Shown here piece after piece: positions 1 through 9,259 of a DNA stretch of 64,000 nucleotides. Location: contig DITS01000009.1 in NCBI GenBank assembly GCA_002422205.1, positions 108,137-172,136 on the forward strand. Reading direction: 5' to 3'. Numbering within the stretch: position 1 is the stretch's first letter; each line of letters opens with the position of its first letter. The position numbers and the translations under genes are program-made. The stretch comes from Alphaproteobacteria bacterium UBA6178. Its GTDB lineage: Bacteria > Pseudomonadota > Alphaproteobacteria > Rickettsiales > UBA3002. The notes beneath the pieces were generated by a model, which saw only the letters and a program-made list of their open reading frames with translations, did not search any database and was not told the origin of the DNA.

Positions 1-4
1 TTAC

Positions 5-34
5 AGGTTATAGGTTAAAGGTTTTAGGTTTTAG
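5..34. repeat. Heptamer tandem array (AGGTTTT type)
   Basis: Four 7-bp units in a row: AGGTTAT, AGGTTAA, AGGTTTT, AGGTTTT, then AG. The same unit recurs at 8001-8030. The rest of bases 35-130 shows no gene or clear signal. Confidence 0.8.
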
Positions 35-130
35 CAAGGGACAAGAAGGAGTGCAGTAGCGCGACTCAGCCTTGAGCCTGTTTCATTGCGGAGGTTAGTA
101 AACCGGAGCAGGAAACGAAAGCATAATAAC

Positions 131-160
131 AAAAAAGGGAAATGGCGGACCATTTCCCTT
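131..160 (-). terminator. Rho-independent terminator of rplU-rpmA
   Basis: An 11-bp perfect inverted repeat (AAGGGAAATGG at 135-145, CCATTTCCCTT at 150-160) with a 4-nt loop. Read on the minus strand it is followed by a T run (the A run at 131-136). It lies 25 bases beyond the rpmA stop. Confidence 0.85.
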
Positions 161-184
161 TGTGTGTTTGTGTGGCCACGAGCT

Positions 185-445
185 TTACGCGCTGGCGGCT
201 ACCACGGAAACGACGCTGCGGTCATTGGCCTTACGGCTGAATTGAACCTGACCGTCGGTGGTGGCAAACAAGGTATGGTCTTTGCCCATGCCAACATTTT
301 CACCCGGGTGGATTTTGGTGCCGCGCTGACGCACGATGATGTTGCCGGAAACTACCGACTCGCCACCGTATTTTTTGACGCCTAAGCGACGACCGGCGGA
401 ATCGCGACCGTTGCGGGAACTACCACCTGCTTTTTTATGAGCCAT
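185..445 (-). CDS. rpmA: 50S ribosomal protein L27
   Basis: Ribosomal protein L27, 86 aa, of the large subunit. In this family the N terminus reaches towards the peptidyl transferase centre. The protein starts [16 protein letters not shown], the near-invariant L27 N terminus, and keeps the core [13 protein letters not shown] around residues 36-48. There is no cleavable N-terminal extension of the Firmicutes kind. It starts 6 bases after the rplU stop, so the two are surely co-transcribed from the promoter at about 973-1000, and a terminator follows at 131-160. Length and sequence are ordinary for the family. Confidence 0.98.
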   Translation of the reverse strand: MAHKKAGGSSRNGRDSAGRRLGVKKYGGESVVSGNIIVRQRGTKIHPGENVGMGKDHTLFATTDGQVQFSRKANDRSVVSVVAASA

Positions 446-451
446 GGAATC

Positions 452-934
452 TTACTCCTTCGTTGTCTTTTTAGCCGGCGCCGCTTTTTTGGCGGCGGGC
501 TTTTTTGCTGCTGCCGGTTTCGCTGTGGATTTAGCGGCGGCGGGTTTTGCTTCTTTCGGCGCTTCTGCTTTCGGCGCTGGCGCTTTTTTGGCTGCCGTTG
601 CGGGCTTTTCAGCCGCTTTAGCGCCGGACGTGATGATATCGGTTACGCGCAGCAGTGTTTGTTGCTGACGATGGCCCTGGGTGCGGCGATAATTCTGACG
701 GCGTTTCTTTTTGAAAACGATCACCTTATCGGTTTTGGTTTGGGCCACGATTTCGGCAGCAACGGCTGCGCCGGAAATCAGCGGCGCGCCGACTTGCGGT
801 TTGTCACCACCCAGCGCCATGACGTCGGACAGTTGCACGGCATCGCCTGCGTTGCCTTCGAGTTTTTCGACCGCTACCAGATCGCCCTTGGCGACACGGT
901 ATTGCTTACCACCAGTTTTTATGACCGCGAACAT
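452..934 (-). CDS. rplU: 50S ribosomal protein L21 with Ala/Lys-rich tail
   Basis: Ribosomal protein L21, a 23S rRNA-binding large-subunit protein. Residues 1 to about 103 are a typical complete L21: start [14 protein letters not shown] and the basic motif [16 protein letters not shown]. The product is 160 aa where the usual length is about 103. The extra 55 or so residues are built almost only of Ala, Lys, Pro, Glu and Thr, a low-complexity and probably disordered basic tail. First gene of rplU-rpmA, with a sigma70-like promoter about 40-65 bases upstream of the start. The function of the tail is unknown; similar tails occur on some alphaproteobacterial ribosomal proteins. Confidence 0.97.
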   Translation of the reverse strand: MFAVIKTGGKQYRVAKGDLVAVEKLEGNAGDAVQLSDVMALGGDKPQVGAPLISGAAVAAEIVAQTKTDKVIVFKKKRRQNYRRTQGHRQQQTLLRVTDIITSGAKAAEKPATAAKKAPAPKAEAPKEAKPAAAKSTAKPAAAKKPAAKKAAPAKKTTKE

Positions 935-972
935 CGGCTTTTCCTTATGTTGTCTTGCTTAAAGAGGCTGGC

Positions 973-1000
973 AATATAATGCAGCGCCCTTGCTTGTCAA
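973..1000 (-). promoter_or_regulatory. Sigma70-type promoter of rplU-rpmA
   Basis: On the minus strand TTGACA (complement of 995-1000) is followed after 16 bases by TATATT (complement of 973-978). It lies about 40 bases upstream of the rplU start. Confidence 0.75.
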
Positions 1001-1072
1001 TGAAAATGTCTGATTTGCAGTTGTGTTTACGCAGGCAGTTGATTATAGCAGCAGTATCAATAGGATAAAACC

Positions 1073-2731
1073 ATGAACCGAACTGCCCGACGCAAAGCAA
1101 ATGCGCAAACCAGCCCGCAAATCTGGTGTAATCAGGGGCTTGCGGCCTTGCGCGCGGGTAATGCGGCGGAAGCCGAGCGCTGTTACCGTGCGGCGCTGAA
1201 GCTGCAGGCGCAGCACCCTGATGCGCTGCAATTACTGGGGTTATTGCTGTATCAAACGGGTCGGCATGCGCAAGGGGCGCGGCTGCTGGAGCAATCGGTG
1301 GCGCTACAGGCTGCACAGCCGCATGTATGGTTTAATCTGGCGATGATGCGCGAACAGCAAGGCCAGCGGCCTGAGGCGCTGGAAGCGCTGGAGGCGGTGT
1401 TGCAGCATGCGCCCGATCACGCGCAGGCGATGGCGCAACGGGCGGGGATACTGGCCGCGATGCGGCGCTACAGTGATGCGGCGGCGCAATGGGAGCGGCT
1501 GGCGGTGCAGACGGGAGAGGCCGAGGCGCTGCGCAATGCGGCGTTATGTTATAAAGAGTCGGGCGATTATGCGGCGGCTTTCGTCTTGCTGGAGGCGGCG
1601 TTGGCGCAGCAACCGGCGGCGGGGGTGTTGCAGCTTTGTATGGCGTCGCTTTATCGCGAGGTGGGGCAGGCGGACAAGGCGCGCGCGCATTACCGCTTGG
1701 CGATTGCGGCGGATGCGGGCGATGCGGCGGCGCATTATCATTTGGCGTTGGTGACGCGTTACGATGTGGGGGATGCGCATCTAGCGCAGATGGAGGCGTT
1801 GATAGGGGGAGCCAAAGAGCCACTCTATTTGCATTTTGCATTGGGCAAAGCCTATGAAGATTGCGGCGATTTGGCACAGGCTTTTGCGCATTATGATGCG
1901 GGGAATGCGCTTAAGCGGGCACAGATAACCTATCACAGTGAGCAGACGACCGAGTATTTTGACAAGTTGAAAACGGTTTTTGACTCTGCGGTGGTTGGAA
2001 AAACACAGGCAGATGGGCCGGTGCCGATTTTTATTGTGGGCATGCCGCGCTCGGGCTCGTCGCTGGTGGAGCAGGTGCTGGCCAGCCATTCGCAGGTGAG
2101 TGGGGCGGGGGAGCTGGATACTCTGAGCGCGTTACTGCAAGCGGAGAAGGGCTGGCCCGAGGTAGCGGTGCAGTGGGACACAGCAAAGTGGCAGTCGCTT
2201 GGGCAACGCTACCTATCGATGCTGCGCGAACATGGTGATGTGGCGTTTATCTGCGATAAAATGCCGATGAATTTTCATTTTATCGGGGCGATACGGCGGA
2301 TGCTGCCGGAGGCCAAAATACTGCATGTGCAGCGGCACCCGATGGCGACCTGTTTGTCGATTTATAAGCGGTTGTTTTTCGGGCCGCAGCCTTTTGCCTA
2401 TGACATGGGTGAGTTGGGCGAGCATTACCGTGCCTATGCAGATTTGATGGATTTTTGGCGTGCGCGCCATGGGGATGCGATTCTGGATGTGTCGTATGAG
2501 GCGTTGGTGCGCGAAGGTGAGCCACAAATGCGGCGGTTGCTGGATTTTTGTGGCTTATCGTGGGAGGCGGATTGCGCACGGTTTTATGAGACGCGGCGCG
2601 CGGTGACGACGGCAAGCGCGACACAGGTGCGTCAGCCGCTCTATCAGGATGCTATTGACAGTTGGCGCGCATCTGCGCCTTATAGTGGTGAATTGCTGCG
2701 CGCCCTACAACTGGATTTGACCCATGAATGA
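1073..2731 (+). CDS. TPR-repeat protein with C-terminal sulfotransferase domain
   Basis: 552 aa. Residues about 15-275 are tandem tetratricopeptide repeats, helix pairs with the usual G/A/Y spacing (for example WCNQGLAALRAG, HPDALQLLGLLLYQTG). The C-terminal half is a PAPS-dependent sulfotransferase fold: the 5'-phosphosulfate loop GMPRSGSSL lies at about 323-331 and the 3'-phosphate motif ILHVQRHPMATC at about 414-425. This architecture is known from bacterial TPR-sulfotransferases; the acceptor (glycan, lipid or protein) cannot be told. No signal peptide, so probably cytoplasmic. RBS AGGA lies about 8 bases before the ATG. The 3' end overlaps phoR by 8 bases, implying translational coupling. 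Confidence 0.88.
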   Translation: MNRTARRKANAQTSPQIWCNQGLAALRAGNAAEAERCYRAALKLQAQHPDALQLLGLLLYQTGRHAQGARLLEQSVALQAAQPHVWFNLAMMREQQGQRPEALEALEAVLQHAPDHAQAMAQRAGILAAMRRYSDAAAQWERLAVQTGEAEALRNAALCYKESGDYAAAFVLLEAALAQQPAAGVLQLCMASLYREVGQADKARAHYRLAIAADAGDAAAHYHLALVTRYDVGDAHLAQMEALIGGAKEPLYLHFALGKAYEDCGDLAQAFAHYDAGNALKRAQITYHSEQTTEYFDKLKTVFDSAVVGKTQADGPVPIFIVGMPRSGSSLVEQVLASHSQVSGAGELDTLSALLQAEKGWPEVAVQWDTAKWQSLGQRYLSMLREHGDVAFICDKMPMNFHFIGAIRRMLPEAKILHVQRHPMATCLSIYKRLFFGPQPFAYDMGELGEHYRAYADLMDFWRARHGDAILDVSYEALVREGEPQMRRLLDFCGLSWEADCARFYETRRAVTTASATQVRQPLYQDAIDSWRASAPYSGELLRALQLDLTHE

Positions 2732-4142
2732 CACCAAACAAACCGAGCAGAAAACAGCCGTGGCTTTTGCGACCTTATTAAAGTCGGTGGCGCTGGTGTC
2801 GATTCCGCCGCTGATTGTGTTGTCGATTTATGTGGTGCTGGGGATTTTGACGCTGCCGCATATGATGATTGCCTATCTGGTGATTTTGGTGGCGACGACG
2901 ATTTTTATCTATCCGTTCCTCGCTAATATTGCAGCGCTGACGCATTATGTGACGCAGCTGGCGCAGGATAAGCGCGTCAATGCGCCTAAGCTTACCTATG
3001 TCGGCGCGCCGTTTGACTTATCGCAGGGGCTGGAGAATCTGCAGCGCAGTTGGGAAGTGAAAAAGCAGCAGATGGAAAGCATTATCACCGAGCGCGAGAT
3101 TCTTGTTGATACGCTGCCGGATATTCTGATCATGATTAATGATAATAAGCAGATTGTGCGCACTAATCGGGCAGCTCGCGCGATTTTTGGGCAAAATCTG
3201 GCGCAAAAGCCGCTGAAAAGCGTGATTAACAGCCATTATCTGGCCGATACGGTAAATGCGGTGATATCGGATTTGAAGGGGCGGGAGATTGAGTTTCGGA
3301 TTGAGGAGCCGGTGTTGCGTGATTTTCTGGCGATTATTGAGCGGTTTCCGGTGCCCTCGGCGGGTGGGATTTCGACGGTGATTACGATGAATGACATTAC
3401 CGAGCTGAAAAGCGTCGAGCAGATGCGCGCTGACTTTGTGGCCAATGCCAGCCATGAAATCCGCACGCCGCTGGCGAGTATCAAGGGCTTTATTGAAACG
3501 CTGATTGGGCCCGCTAAGGACGATACGGAAGCGCGCGAGACGTTTTTGCAGATTATGCTGGAGCAGGCCGATCGCATGCAGCAGCTGATTAATGACTTAT
3601 TGTCGTTGTCGAAAATTGAAATGAATGCGAATGCGATTCCGACCGATCCGGTGGATATCGGGCGGGTGGTGCGGCTGTCATGCGAGCATTTTAAACGGCC
3701 ATTGGAGGATAAGCAAATGCGGCTGGTGCTGGATTTGCATGATAATTTGCCGATGGTGAAAGGTGACGGCAATGAGCTGATGCAGGTGGTGCATAATCTG
3801 ATTGGGAATGCGATTAAATACGGGTTTTCCAATAGCGATATTACGGTGAAAACTCGCATTACGTCGGAGCTGCCCGCCGATATCAAAATGCGCAATCAGA
3901 CGCGGGTAGTAATGTTGAGCGTGCGTGACCAGGGCGAGGGGATTGCCAAGCAGCATTTGCCGCGATTGATGGAGCGTTTTTACCGCGTCGATTCGGCCCG
4001 CACGCGGCAGATTGGCGGCACGGGGTTGGGGCTGGCGATTGTCAAAGGGATTATCATCCGCCATCGTGGCGCGATTACGGTGGATTCGATTGTCGGCGAG
4101 GGGACGACGTTTAACGTGTTTTTGCCTATATTTGAAGAGTAG
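2724..4142 (+). CDS. phoR: Phosphate-regulon sensor histidine kinase PhoR
   Basis: 472 aa membrane histidine kinase. Two transmembrane helices lie at about 20-45 and 48-68. A PAS-like domain follows at about 115-225, then a HisKA dimerisation domain with the phospho-acceptor His244 in NASHEIRTPLAS. The HATPase domain has the N box with Asn358/Asn362 (NLIGNAIKYG), the G1 box DQGEGI, and GTGLGLAIVKG. The PhoR identity rests on the architecture and on the pstCAB genes directly downstream. In the known system PhoR phosphorylates PhoB when phosphate is low. No phoB is visible in this window. It overlaps the upstream gene by 8 bases; a heptamer inverted repeat separates it from pstC. Confidence 0.92.
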   Translation: MNDTKQTEQKTAVAFATLLKSVALVSIPPLIVLSIYVVLGILTLPHMMIAYLVILVATTIFIYPFLANIAALTHYVTQLAQDKRVNAPKLTYVGAPFDLSQGLENLQRSWEVKKQQMESIITEREILVDTLPDILIMINDNKQIVRTNRAARAIFGQNLAQKPLKSVINSHYLADTVNAVISDLKGREIEFRIEEPVLRDFLAIIERFPVPSAGGISTVITMNDITELKSVEQMRADFVANASHEIRTPLASIKGFIETLIGPAKDDTEARETFLQIMLEQADRMQQLINDLLSLSKIEMNANAIPTDPVDIGRVVRLSCEHFKRPLEDKQMRLVLDLHDNLPMVKGDGNELMQVVHNLIGNAIKYGFSNSDITVKTRITSELPADIKMRNQTRVVMLSVRDQGEGIAKQHLPRLMERFYRVDSARTRQIGGTGLGLAIVKGIIIRHRGAITVDSIVGEGTTFNVFLPIFEE

Positions 4143-4236
4143 AGTTCAGAGTTCAGAGTCCAGAGTCCAGTGAAGGATTGTTTTCTGTAATTGCTTTTTC
4201 ATTAACTGAACTCTGGACTCTGAACTCTGAACTCTG
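4143..4236. repeat. Inverted pair of heptamer arrays between phoR and pstC
   Basis: Four AGTTCAG-type units (4143-4170) and, 35 bases on, four units of the complementary CTGAACT type (4206-4236). Together they form a long imperfect hairpin with arms of about 28 bp. The same heptamer recurs at 58221-58250. The hairpin may separate phoR from pst transcription, but it lacks a T run. Confidence 0.8.
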
Positions 4237-4250
4237 CTATAACCCCGCGC

Positions 4251-5483
4251 ATGGATGGATGGGGTACATCGCCCGTAGCGGTGGCCACGATGCTATTTAT
4301 AGTGTTGGGGGTTGTTGGCTATGTGACGGCGCGTAGCAAGGCGCGTGGCTGGCCTGTGGTGGCTGGTCGTCGCCATTCATTGCCGCATTTTCATGGCTGG
4401 TTTGTGGTGCTGTATGGTGTGATGCCAGCGGTGATTGCGTTTTTTGCGGCGCATGTGATTTTTCCTCCTGAGACCATCGACGATAACTGGCGTCTGAGCT
4501 GGCTGGCGGCAGGCGTGGCGGCGTTTGGCGTGTGGCTGAATTTGAAACGGCTGAAGCCGGAGCTGGCGGCGCGATCACGCGTGGAGCGAGCGATATTGTG
4601 GGGGATGGGTGCCTGTGCGCTGATTTCGATTTTAGTGACGGTGGCGATTGTGTTATCGGTACTCAATGAATCACTGCGGTTTTTTGACAAGGTGCCGCTG
4701 TGGGATTTTTTAACCGGCTTGCATTGGAGCCCGCAGACGGCGTTGCGCGAGGATCAGGCGGGTAGTTCGGGCGCGTTTGGGGCGGTGCCGTTATTTGTGG
4801 GCACCTGTCTGATTATGCTGGTGGCAATGGTGATTGCGGTGCCGGTGGGGTTGTTCTCGGCGATTTATATGGCGGAATATGCGCATCCGCGTACGCGCAA
4901 TATCATCAAGCCGCTGCTGGAGATTCTGGCGGGGATTCCGACGGTGGTGTATGGGTTTTTTGCGATTATTTCGTTGGCGCCGCTGTTGCGATCGGTGGGC
5001 GAATCGCTGGGGCTTAGCATTGCGTCGGAGTCGGCATTGGCGGCGGGGATGACGATGGGGATTATGATTATTCCGTTTATTTCGTCGCTCAGTGATGATG
5101 TGATTTCGGCGATTCCGAAAAATCTGCGTGAGGCGAGTTACGGGTTGGGGGCGACGCATTCGGAGACGATCCGCAAAGTGGTATTACCTGCGGCGCTGCC
5201 CGGTATTATGGGCGGGGTATTGCTGGCGGTGAGCCGCGCCGTGGGTGAGACGATGATTGTGGTGATGGCCGCGGGGCTGGCGGCGAATCTGACTTTTAAT
5301 CCGATGGAAGCGGTGACGACGGTGACGGTGCAGATTGTGACGCTTTTGGTGGGCGATCAGGAATTTGATTCCGCAAAAACGCTGGCGGCTTTTGCACTGG
5401 GCTTAAGCCTGTTTGTGTTTACGCTGATACTCAATATTTTAGCGCTGTATGTGGTGCGGCGCTATCAGGAGCAAGTGGAATGA
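4251..5483 (+). CDS. pstC: Phosphate ABC transporter permease PstC
   Basis: Inner-membrane permease of the high-affinity phosphate importer PstSCAB. 410 aa, longer than the roughly 320 aa E. coli protein because of an N-terminal region (residues 1 to about 165) with several extra hydrophobic helices, as usual in alphaproteobacteria. The binding-protein-dependent permease domain occupies about residues 175-400 and has the EAA-like cytoplasmic loop REASYGLGATHSETI at about 288-302. The ATG at 4251 is the first plausible start and has no strong ribosome binding site. Its last 4 bases overlap the pstA start (ATGA). No pstS gene for the binding protein is in the window. Confidence 0.95.
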   Translation: MDGWGTSPVAVATMLFIVLGVVGYVTARSKARGWPVVAGRRHSLPHFHGWFVVLYGVMPAVIAFFAAHVIFPPETIDDNWRLSWLAAGVAAFGVWLNLKRLKPELAARSRVERAILWGMGACALISILVTVAIVLSVLNESLRFFDKVPLWDFLTGLHWSPQTALREDQAGSSGAFGAVPLFVGTCLIMLVAMVIAVPVGLFSAIYMAEYAHPRTRNIIKPLLEILAGIPTVVYGFFAIISLAPLLRSVGESLGLSIASESALAAGMTMGIMIIPFISSLSDDVISAIPKNLREASYGLGATHSETIRKVVLPAALPGIMGGVLLAVSRAVGETMIVVMAAGLAANLTFNPMEAVTTVTVQIVTLLVGDQEFDSAKTLAAFALGLSLFVFTLILNILALYVVRRYQEQVE

Positions 5484-6694
5484 CCCCTGAGCAGCATGCA
5501 CGTTTGGAAGCCTCGCTCAAGCGCCGCCACCGTGCGGAGGCACGTTTCCGCTGGTATGGGCGCAGCGCGATTGGTGTGGCGCTGGCGGCACTGGCCTATT
5601 TGTTTTATACGATTATTACCCCCGGCATTCCCGGTTTTATCCAGCATCAGGTGCAGGTGACGATTAGCGATGAATTGGTGACGCAATCGAATGGCAATGA
5701 CCAAAAACTGGTGGCGGATGCGCTGCGCACTTATTTCCCTGCGCTGGAGAGCGCGGCGGATAAGCGCGCGGCGGCGAGCCTGTTGAGTTTATCGGCGTCG
5801 TATCTGGTGCATCGCCAATTAGAGGGTAAGACGCTGCCGCAGGATGTGTGGTTGCCGGTGTCTGATCCGGCAGATCAGTATTTGAAGGGGCGGGATGTGC
5901 CGATGCTGAGCGACACGCAGCGCCAGCAACTGGCGACGCTGGAGGATCAGGGGCATATTCGGGCGACTTTTAACCGGCATTTTTTCAGCCGTGGCGATTC
6001 ACGCGAGCCGGATTTGGCGGGGTTTGCGGGAAGTATGGTGGGGTCGTTTTTTACGCTGGTGATTTGCCTGAGCATTGCCTTTGTGATTGGGGTGATGAGC
6101 GCGATTTATCTGGAAGAATTCGCGCCGAAAAACCGCTTCACCGATTTGATCGAGGTGAATATCAATAATTTGGCGGCGGTGCCGTCGATTATTTTCGGGT
6201 TGTTAGGGCTGGCGGTGTATTTGCAATTTTTCGGGCTGCCGCGATCATCCGCGCTGGTGGGCGGGCTGACGCTGGCGCTGATGATTTTGCCGGTGATTAT
6301 TATTAGTGCGCGGGTATCATTGAAGGCGGTGCCGCCCTCGATTCGTGACGGCGCGCGAGGGCTGGGTGCGTCGCCGGTGCAGGTGGTGGCGCATCATGTG
6401 GTGCCTTATGCCATGCCGGGGATGATGACGGGCGCGATTTTGGGTTTGGCGCGCGCGATTGGTGAAACCGCCCCGCTGCTGATGATCGGGATGGTGGCGT
6501 TTGTGGCCGATGTGCCGCGTCATTTTTTAGACCCGGCGACGGTGATGCCGGTGCAGATTTATATTTGGGCGGGTAGCCCCGAGATGGGATTTGTGGAGAA
6601 GACATCCACCGGTATTATTGTGTTGCTGGGGTTATTGATGCTGATGAATGCGGTGGCGATTTTTGTGCGCCGGAAATATGAAATTAAATGGTAG
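5480..6694 (+). CDS. pstA: Phosphate ABC transporter permease PstA
   Basis: Second permease of the Pst importer, 404 aa. An N-terminal helix at about 25-50 is followed by a periplasmic segment typical of the alphaproteobacterial PstA form (the DUF3333-type N domain). The permease domain covers about residues 185-395, with the EAA-type loop [18 protein letters not shown]. It starts within the pstC stop (4-base overlap) and is followed by pstB after 4 bases, so pstCAB form one transcription unit. Confidence 0.95.
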   Translation: MTPEQHARLEASLKRRHRAEARFRWYGRSAIGVALAALAYLFYTIITPGIPGFIQHQVQVTISDELVTQSNGNDQKLVADALRTYFPALESAADKRAAASLLSLSASYLVHRQLEGKTLPQDVWLPVSDPADQYLKGRDVPMLSDTQRQQLATLEDQGHIRATFNRHFFSRGDSREPDLAGFAGSMVGSFFTLVICLSIAFVIGVMSAIYLEEFAPKNRFTDLIEVNINNLAAVPSIIFGLLGLAVYLQFFGLPRSSALVGGLTLALMILPVIIISARVSLKAVPPSIRDGARGLGASPVQVVAHHVVPYAMPGMMTGAILGLARAIGETAPLLMIGMVAFVADVPRHFLDPATVMPVQIYIWAGSPEMGFVEKTSTGIIVLLGLLMLMNAVAIFVRRKYEIKW

Positions 6695-6698
6695 GGCG

Positions 6699-7472
6699 AT
6701 GAGCGTGATGACAGAAAATCCGAAAATTCAGGCGCAGGGCGTGAATGTGTTTTATGGCAGCAAACAGGCATTGTTTGAGGTGTCGCTGGCCATGCATGAG
6801 CGCTCGGTGACGGCGCTGATCGGCCCGTCGGGCTGTGGTAAATCGACCTTTTTACGCTGTATTAATCGTATGAATGACATGATTGTCGGTTGCAAAGTGC
6901 AGGGCGAAATAGCGATTGATGGCGTGAATATTTACGATGCGGCGGTGGATGAGGTGAGTTTGCGCGCGCGGGTGGGGATGGTGTTTCAAAAGCCGAATCC
7001 GTTTCCCAAATCGATTTATGATAATGTAGCGTATGGGCCGCGCATTCATGGGCTGGCCACCAGCAAGGCGGAGCTGGATGCGATTGTGGAGAGCTCCTTG
7101 CGCCGTGCTGCATTGTTTGACGAGGTGAAAGACCGGCTGCATGAATCGGGCACCGGTTTGTCGGGTGGGCAGCAGCAACGCTTATGCATTGCGCGCACGA
7201 TTGCCGTGAATCCCGATGTGATTTTGATGGATGAGCCGTGCTCGGCGCTGGACCCGATTGCGAGCGCGAAGGTGGAAGAGCTGATTGCGGATTTGCGCCA
7301 GCAATATACGATTGTGATTGTGACGCATTCGATGCAGCAGGCGCAGCGCGTGTCACAGCATACGGCGTTTTTCCATCTGGGGCATATTGTGGAATTTGGC
7401 ACGACGGAGCAGATTTTTACCCGCCCCGCTTTGCAACAGACGCAGGATTATATCAGTGGCCGTTATGGCTGA
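6699..7472 (+). CDS. pstB: Phosphate ABC transporter ATPase PstB
   Basis: Cytoplasmic ATPase that drives PstCA, 257 aa from the ATG at 6699. An upstream in-frame start at 6648 would lie inside pstA and add 17 non-conserved residues. All ABC motifs are present: Walker [12 protein letters not shown]-loop VFQKPNPFP, signature LSGGQQQRL, Walker [14 protein letters not shown] and H-loop VTHSMQQA. The RCINRMND segment after Walker A is characteristic of PstB. phoU, which usually follows pstB, is missing; a PAS-type gene follows instead. Confidence 0.96.
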   Translation: MSVMTENPKIQAQGVNVFYGSKQALFEVSLAMHERSVTALIGPSGCGKSTFLRCINRMNDMIVGCKVQGEIAIDGVNIYDAAVDEVSLRARVGMVFQKPNPFPKSIYDNVAYGPRIHGLATSKAELDAIVESSLRRAALFDEVKDRLHESGTGLSGGQQQRLCIARTIAVNPDVILMDEPCSALDPIASAKVEELIADLRQQYTIVIVTHSMQQAQRVSQHTAFFHLGHIVEFGTTEQIFTRPALQQTQDYISGRYG

Positions 7473-7543
7473 GGGATGATTTTGGCCTTTTCAATTGATT
7501 CTAAATTCCGCTAGACTGATTGCCTAATAACGATCGAGATATT

Positions 7544-8002
7544 ATGGCCTATAATGAGGACGGACTGGAACGCCGCACCAGCGTGATTTTGTTGCAACAT
7601 TGGAATGAGCTGCGCGATGAGCGCCTTTTTCCGCATGAGGATGAGCTGGATACCGATCATTTGAGCCCGATCTGGGAGCATTGTTTTTTGCTGCAGGTGC
7701 GCGATGTAGAGCAGGTGGAGGATTATAATTTCACCTATATCGGCCCGAAGCTGGTGAAAGCCTATGCAGATGGCGTGCTGGATATGGATAACGGGCAGAT
7801 GGTATCACCACAAGCGACGGCGCTGGCGGAGAAATTCCGCAATGTGATTACCTCGTGCGATCCGCTGCTGGAAGAGGGTGAATACACCAATGCGCATGGC
7901 GAGCTGGTGAAGTTTCGTCAAGCCATGCTGCCGCTGGGCACCGAAGATGGCAGGGTTTTGTCGGTTCTGGGCGGGGCGTGGTATAAGGTGTTTGTTGCTT
8001 AG
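7544..8002 (+). CDS. PAS-domain protein (PAS_5-like)
   Basis: 152 aa from ATG 7544; a TTG 24 bases earlier is also in frame. The acidic, aromatic sequence (LLQHWNELRDERLFP, then IWEHCFLLQV and YIGPKLVKAYADG) fits the small single-domain PAS_5 proteins common in alphaproteobacteria, which are thought to sense small ligands. The assignment comes from recognising the family pattern, not from catalytic residues. It has no output domain. Its place after pstB, where phoU would be expected, may be chance. A heptamer array begins at its stop codon. Confidence 0.7.
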   Translation: MAYNEDGLERRTSVILLQHWNELRDERLFPHEDELDTDHLSPIWEHCFLLQVRDVEQVEDYNFTYIGPKLVKAYADGVLDMDNGQMVSPQATALAEKFRNVITSCDPLLEEGEYTNAHGELVKFRQAMLPLGTEDGRVLSVLGGAWYKVFVA

Positions 8003-8030
8003 GTTTTAGGTGTTAGGTTTTAGGTTTTAG
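8001..8030. repeat. Heptamer tandem array (AGGTTTT type)
   Basis: AGGTTTT, AGGTGTT, AGGTTTT, AGGTTTT, AG. It begins within the stop codon of the preceding gene. Same unit as at 5-34. Confidence 0.8.
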
Positions 8031-8109
8031 CACGATATATGGATGGTAATGCTGGCAAAGCATGTTGTAAGCTCTTCGTTTCTCTATGGTTTTTTCTATT
8101 AAATTGTCG

Positions 8110-8138
8110 TTGACAGGGCGTGTGGCTTTGCTTATGTT
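8110..8138 (+). promoter_or_regulatory. Promoter of rplM-rpsI
   Basis: TTGACA at 8110-8115, a 17-base spacer, and TATGTT at 8133-8138. The rplM start lies 40 bases downstream, preceded by an AAGGA-type ribosome binding site. Confidence 0.7.
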
Positions 8139-8178
8139 CCACACTCCTTGAATCTGGGTTTAAGTAAGGATAAGAAAC

Positions 8179-8637
8179 ATGAAGACCTTTTCGGCAAAGC
8201 CGCAAGATATTGAGAATAAATGGTGGGTGATCGACGCGCAGGACGTGGTGCTGGGCCGGATGGCTTCGCATGTTGCTAACATGCTGCGTGGCAAACATAA
8301 ACCCACTTACACCCCGCACATGGATTGCGGTGATAATGTGGTGATTATCAACGCGGATAAGGTGAAACTCACCGGTAAAAAACGCGAAAATAAAATGTAT
8401 TACTGGCATACCGGCCATCCCGGCGGGATTAAAGAGCGTACCGCTGAAGCCATTTTGAGCGGGAAATATCCTGAGCGCGTGGTGGAAAAAGCCGTTGAGC
8501 GTATGATTCCTAAAGGTCCGCTGGGTCGCGCCCAACTGCGCCGCCTGCGTGTATATGCCGGCACCGATCATCCGCATGTTGCGCAAACACCGGAAACGCT
8601 GGATTTTGCCGCAAAGAACGTAAAGAATAAGAGGTAA
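8179..8637 (+). CDS. rplM: 50S ribosomal protein L13
   Basis: L13, 152 aa, an early-assembly 23S rRNA-binding protein. It starts [20 protein letters not shown] and has the family motifs [30 protein letters not shown] and the basic [18 protein letters not shown] region. Slightly longer than the 142 aa E. coli protein, as in most alphaproteobacteria. It precedes rpsI by 3 bases, the usual bacterial pair, and is driven by the promoter at 8110-8138. Confidence 0.98.
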   Translation: MKTFSAKPQDIENKWWVIDAQDVVLGRMASHVANMLRGKHKPTYTPHMDCGDNVVIINADKVKLTGKKRENKMYYWHTGHPGGIKERTAEAILSGKYPERVVEKAVERMIPKGPLGRAQLRRLRVYAGTDHPHVAQTPETLDFAAKNVKNKR

Positions 8638-8640
8638 GCA

Positions 8641-9087
8641 ATGGAAATCGCACTGGCAGCAACTGAAACTGAAAAGCCGCGTGAGCCAAATTTGGATGCG
8701 CAAGGCCGCGCTTATGGCACCGGTCGTCGTAAAGACTCGGTGGCGCGTGTATGGCTGAAGCGTGGTTCGGGCAAAGTGACCGTGAATGGTCGCGAAATCG
8801 CCACGTATTTTGCGCGGCCAACGCTGCGCATGATCATCAATCAACCGTTTGAAGCGGTGGATGGGAATAATAAATTTGACGTGGTGTGCACCGTTAAGGG
8901 TGGTGGCTTGTCGGGTCAGGCTGGCGCGGTGCGTCATGGTATTTCCCGCGCGCTGGATGAGTATGATCCCAATCATCACAAAACGCTGCGCCGTGGCGGA
9001 TTCCTTACCCGCGATAGCCGCGTGGTGGAACGTAAAAAATATGGTAAAGCGAAAGCACGACGTAGCTTCCAGTTCTCCAAACGTTAA
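8641..9087 (+). CDS. rpsI: 30S ribosomal protein S9
   Basis: S9, 148 aa. The first 25 or so residues are a non-conserved acidic leader, then [21 protein letters not shown] opens the conserved domain. The C terminus ends in the diagnostic basic tail [11 protein letters not shown], whose last Arg contacts P-site tRNA in known ribosomes. Co-transcribed with rplM and closed by the terminator at 9111-9139. Confidence 0.98.
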   Translation: MEIALAATETEKPREPNLDAQGRAYGTGRRKDSVARVWLKRGSGKVTVNGREIATYFARPTLRMIINQPFEAVDGNNKFDVVCTVKGGGLSGQAGAVRHGISRALDEYDPNHHKTLRRGGFLTRDSRVVERKKYGKAKARRSFQFSKR

Positions 9088-9110
9088 GTTCGGGATATTT
9101 TCGATAGGAA

Positions 9111-9139
9111 AAGAGCGCCCCGATTGGGGCGCTTTTTTT
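9111..9139 (+). terminator. Rho-independent terminator after rpsI
   Basis: Perfect 8-bp stem AGCGCCCC (9114-9121) / GGGGCGCT (9126-9133) with loop GATT, followed by seven T residues. Confidence 0.92.
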
Positions 9140-9150
9140 GTGGCTGATTA

Positions 9151-9197
9151 CTAGAGGCTAGGGGCTAGGGGCTAGAAACCAATAACCAGTAACCAGT
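9151..9197. repeat. Two adjoining heptamer arrays
   Basis: CTAGAGG, CTAGGGG, CTAGGGG, CTAGAAA, running directly into AACCAAT, AACCAGT, AACCAGT. Both parts have a 7-bp period but different units. The AACCAGT unit is close to the complement of the GCTGGTT array at 60330. Confidence 0.75.
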
Positions 9198-9202
9198 AAG
9201 GG

Positions 9203-9236
9203 GCCTCACCCTAACCCTCTCCCGGAGGGAGAGGGG
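9203..9236. repeat. REP-like palindrome
   Basis: CCTCACCCTAA precedes a perfect 9-bp hairpin CCCTCTCCC / GGGAGAGGG with loop GGA. This matches the widespread proteobacterial intergenic REP type. Confidence 0.65.
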
Positions 9237-9259
9237 ATAAGTAAGTAAAGGATACAGAG

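Noticed and set aside
8020..8979. Minus-strand frame of 319 codons opposite rplM and rpsI
   Set aside because: It lies over two certain ribosomal protein genes and has no protein-like features.
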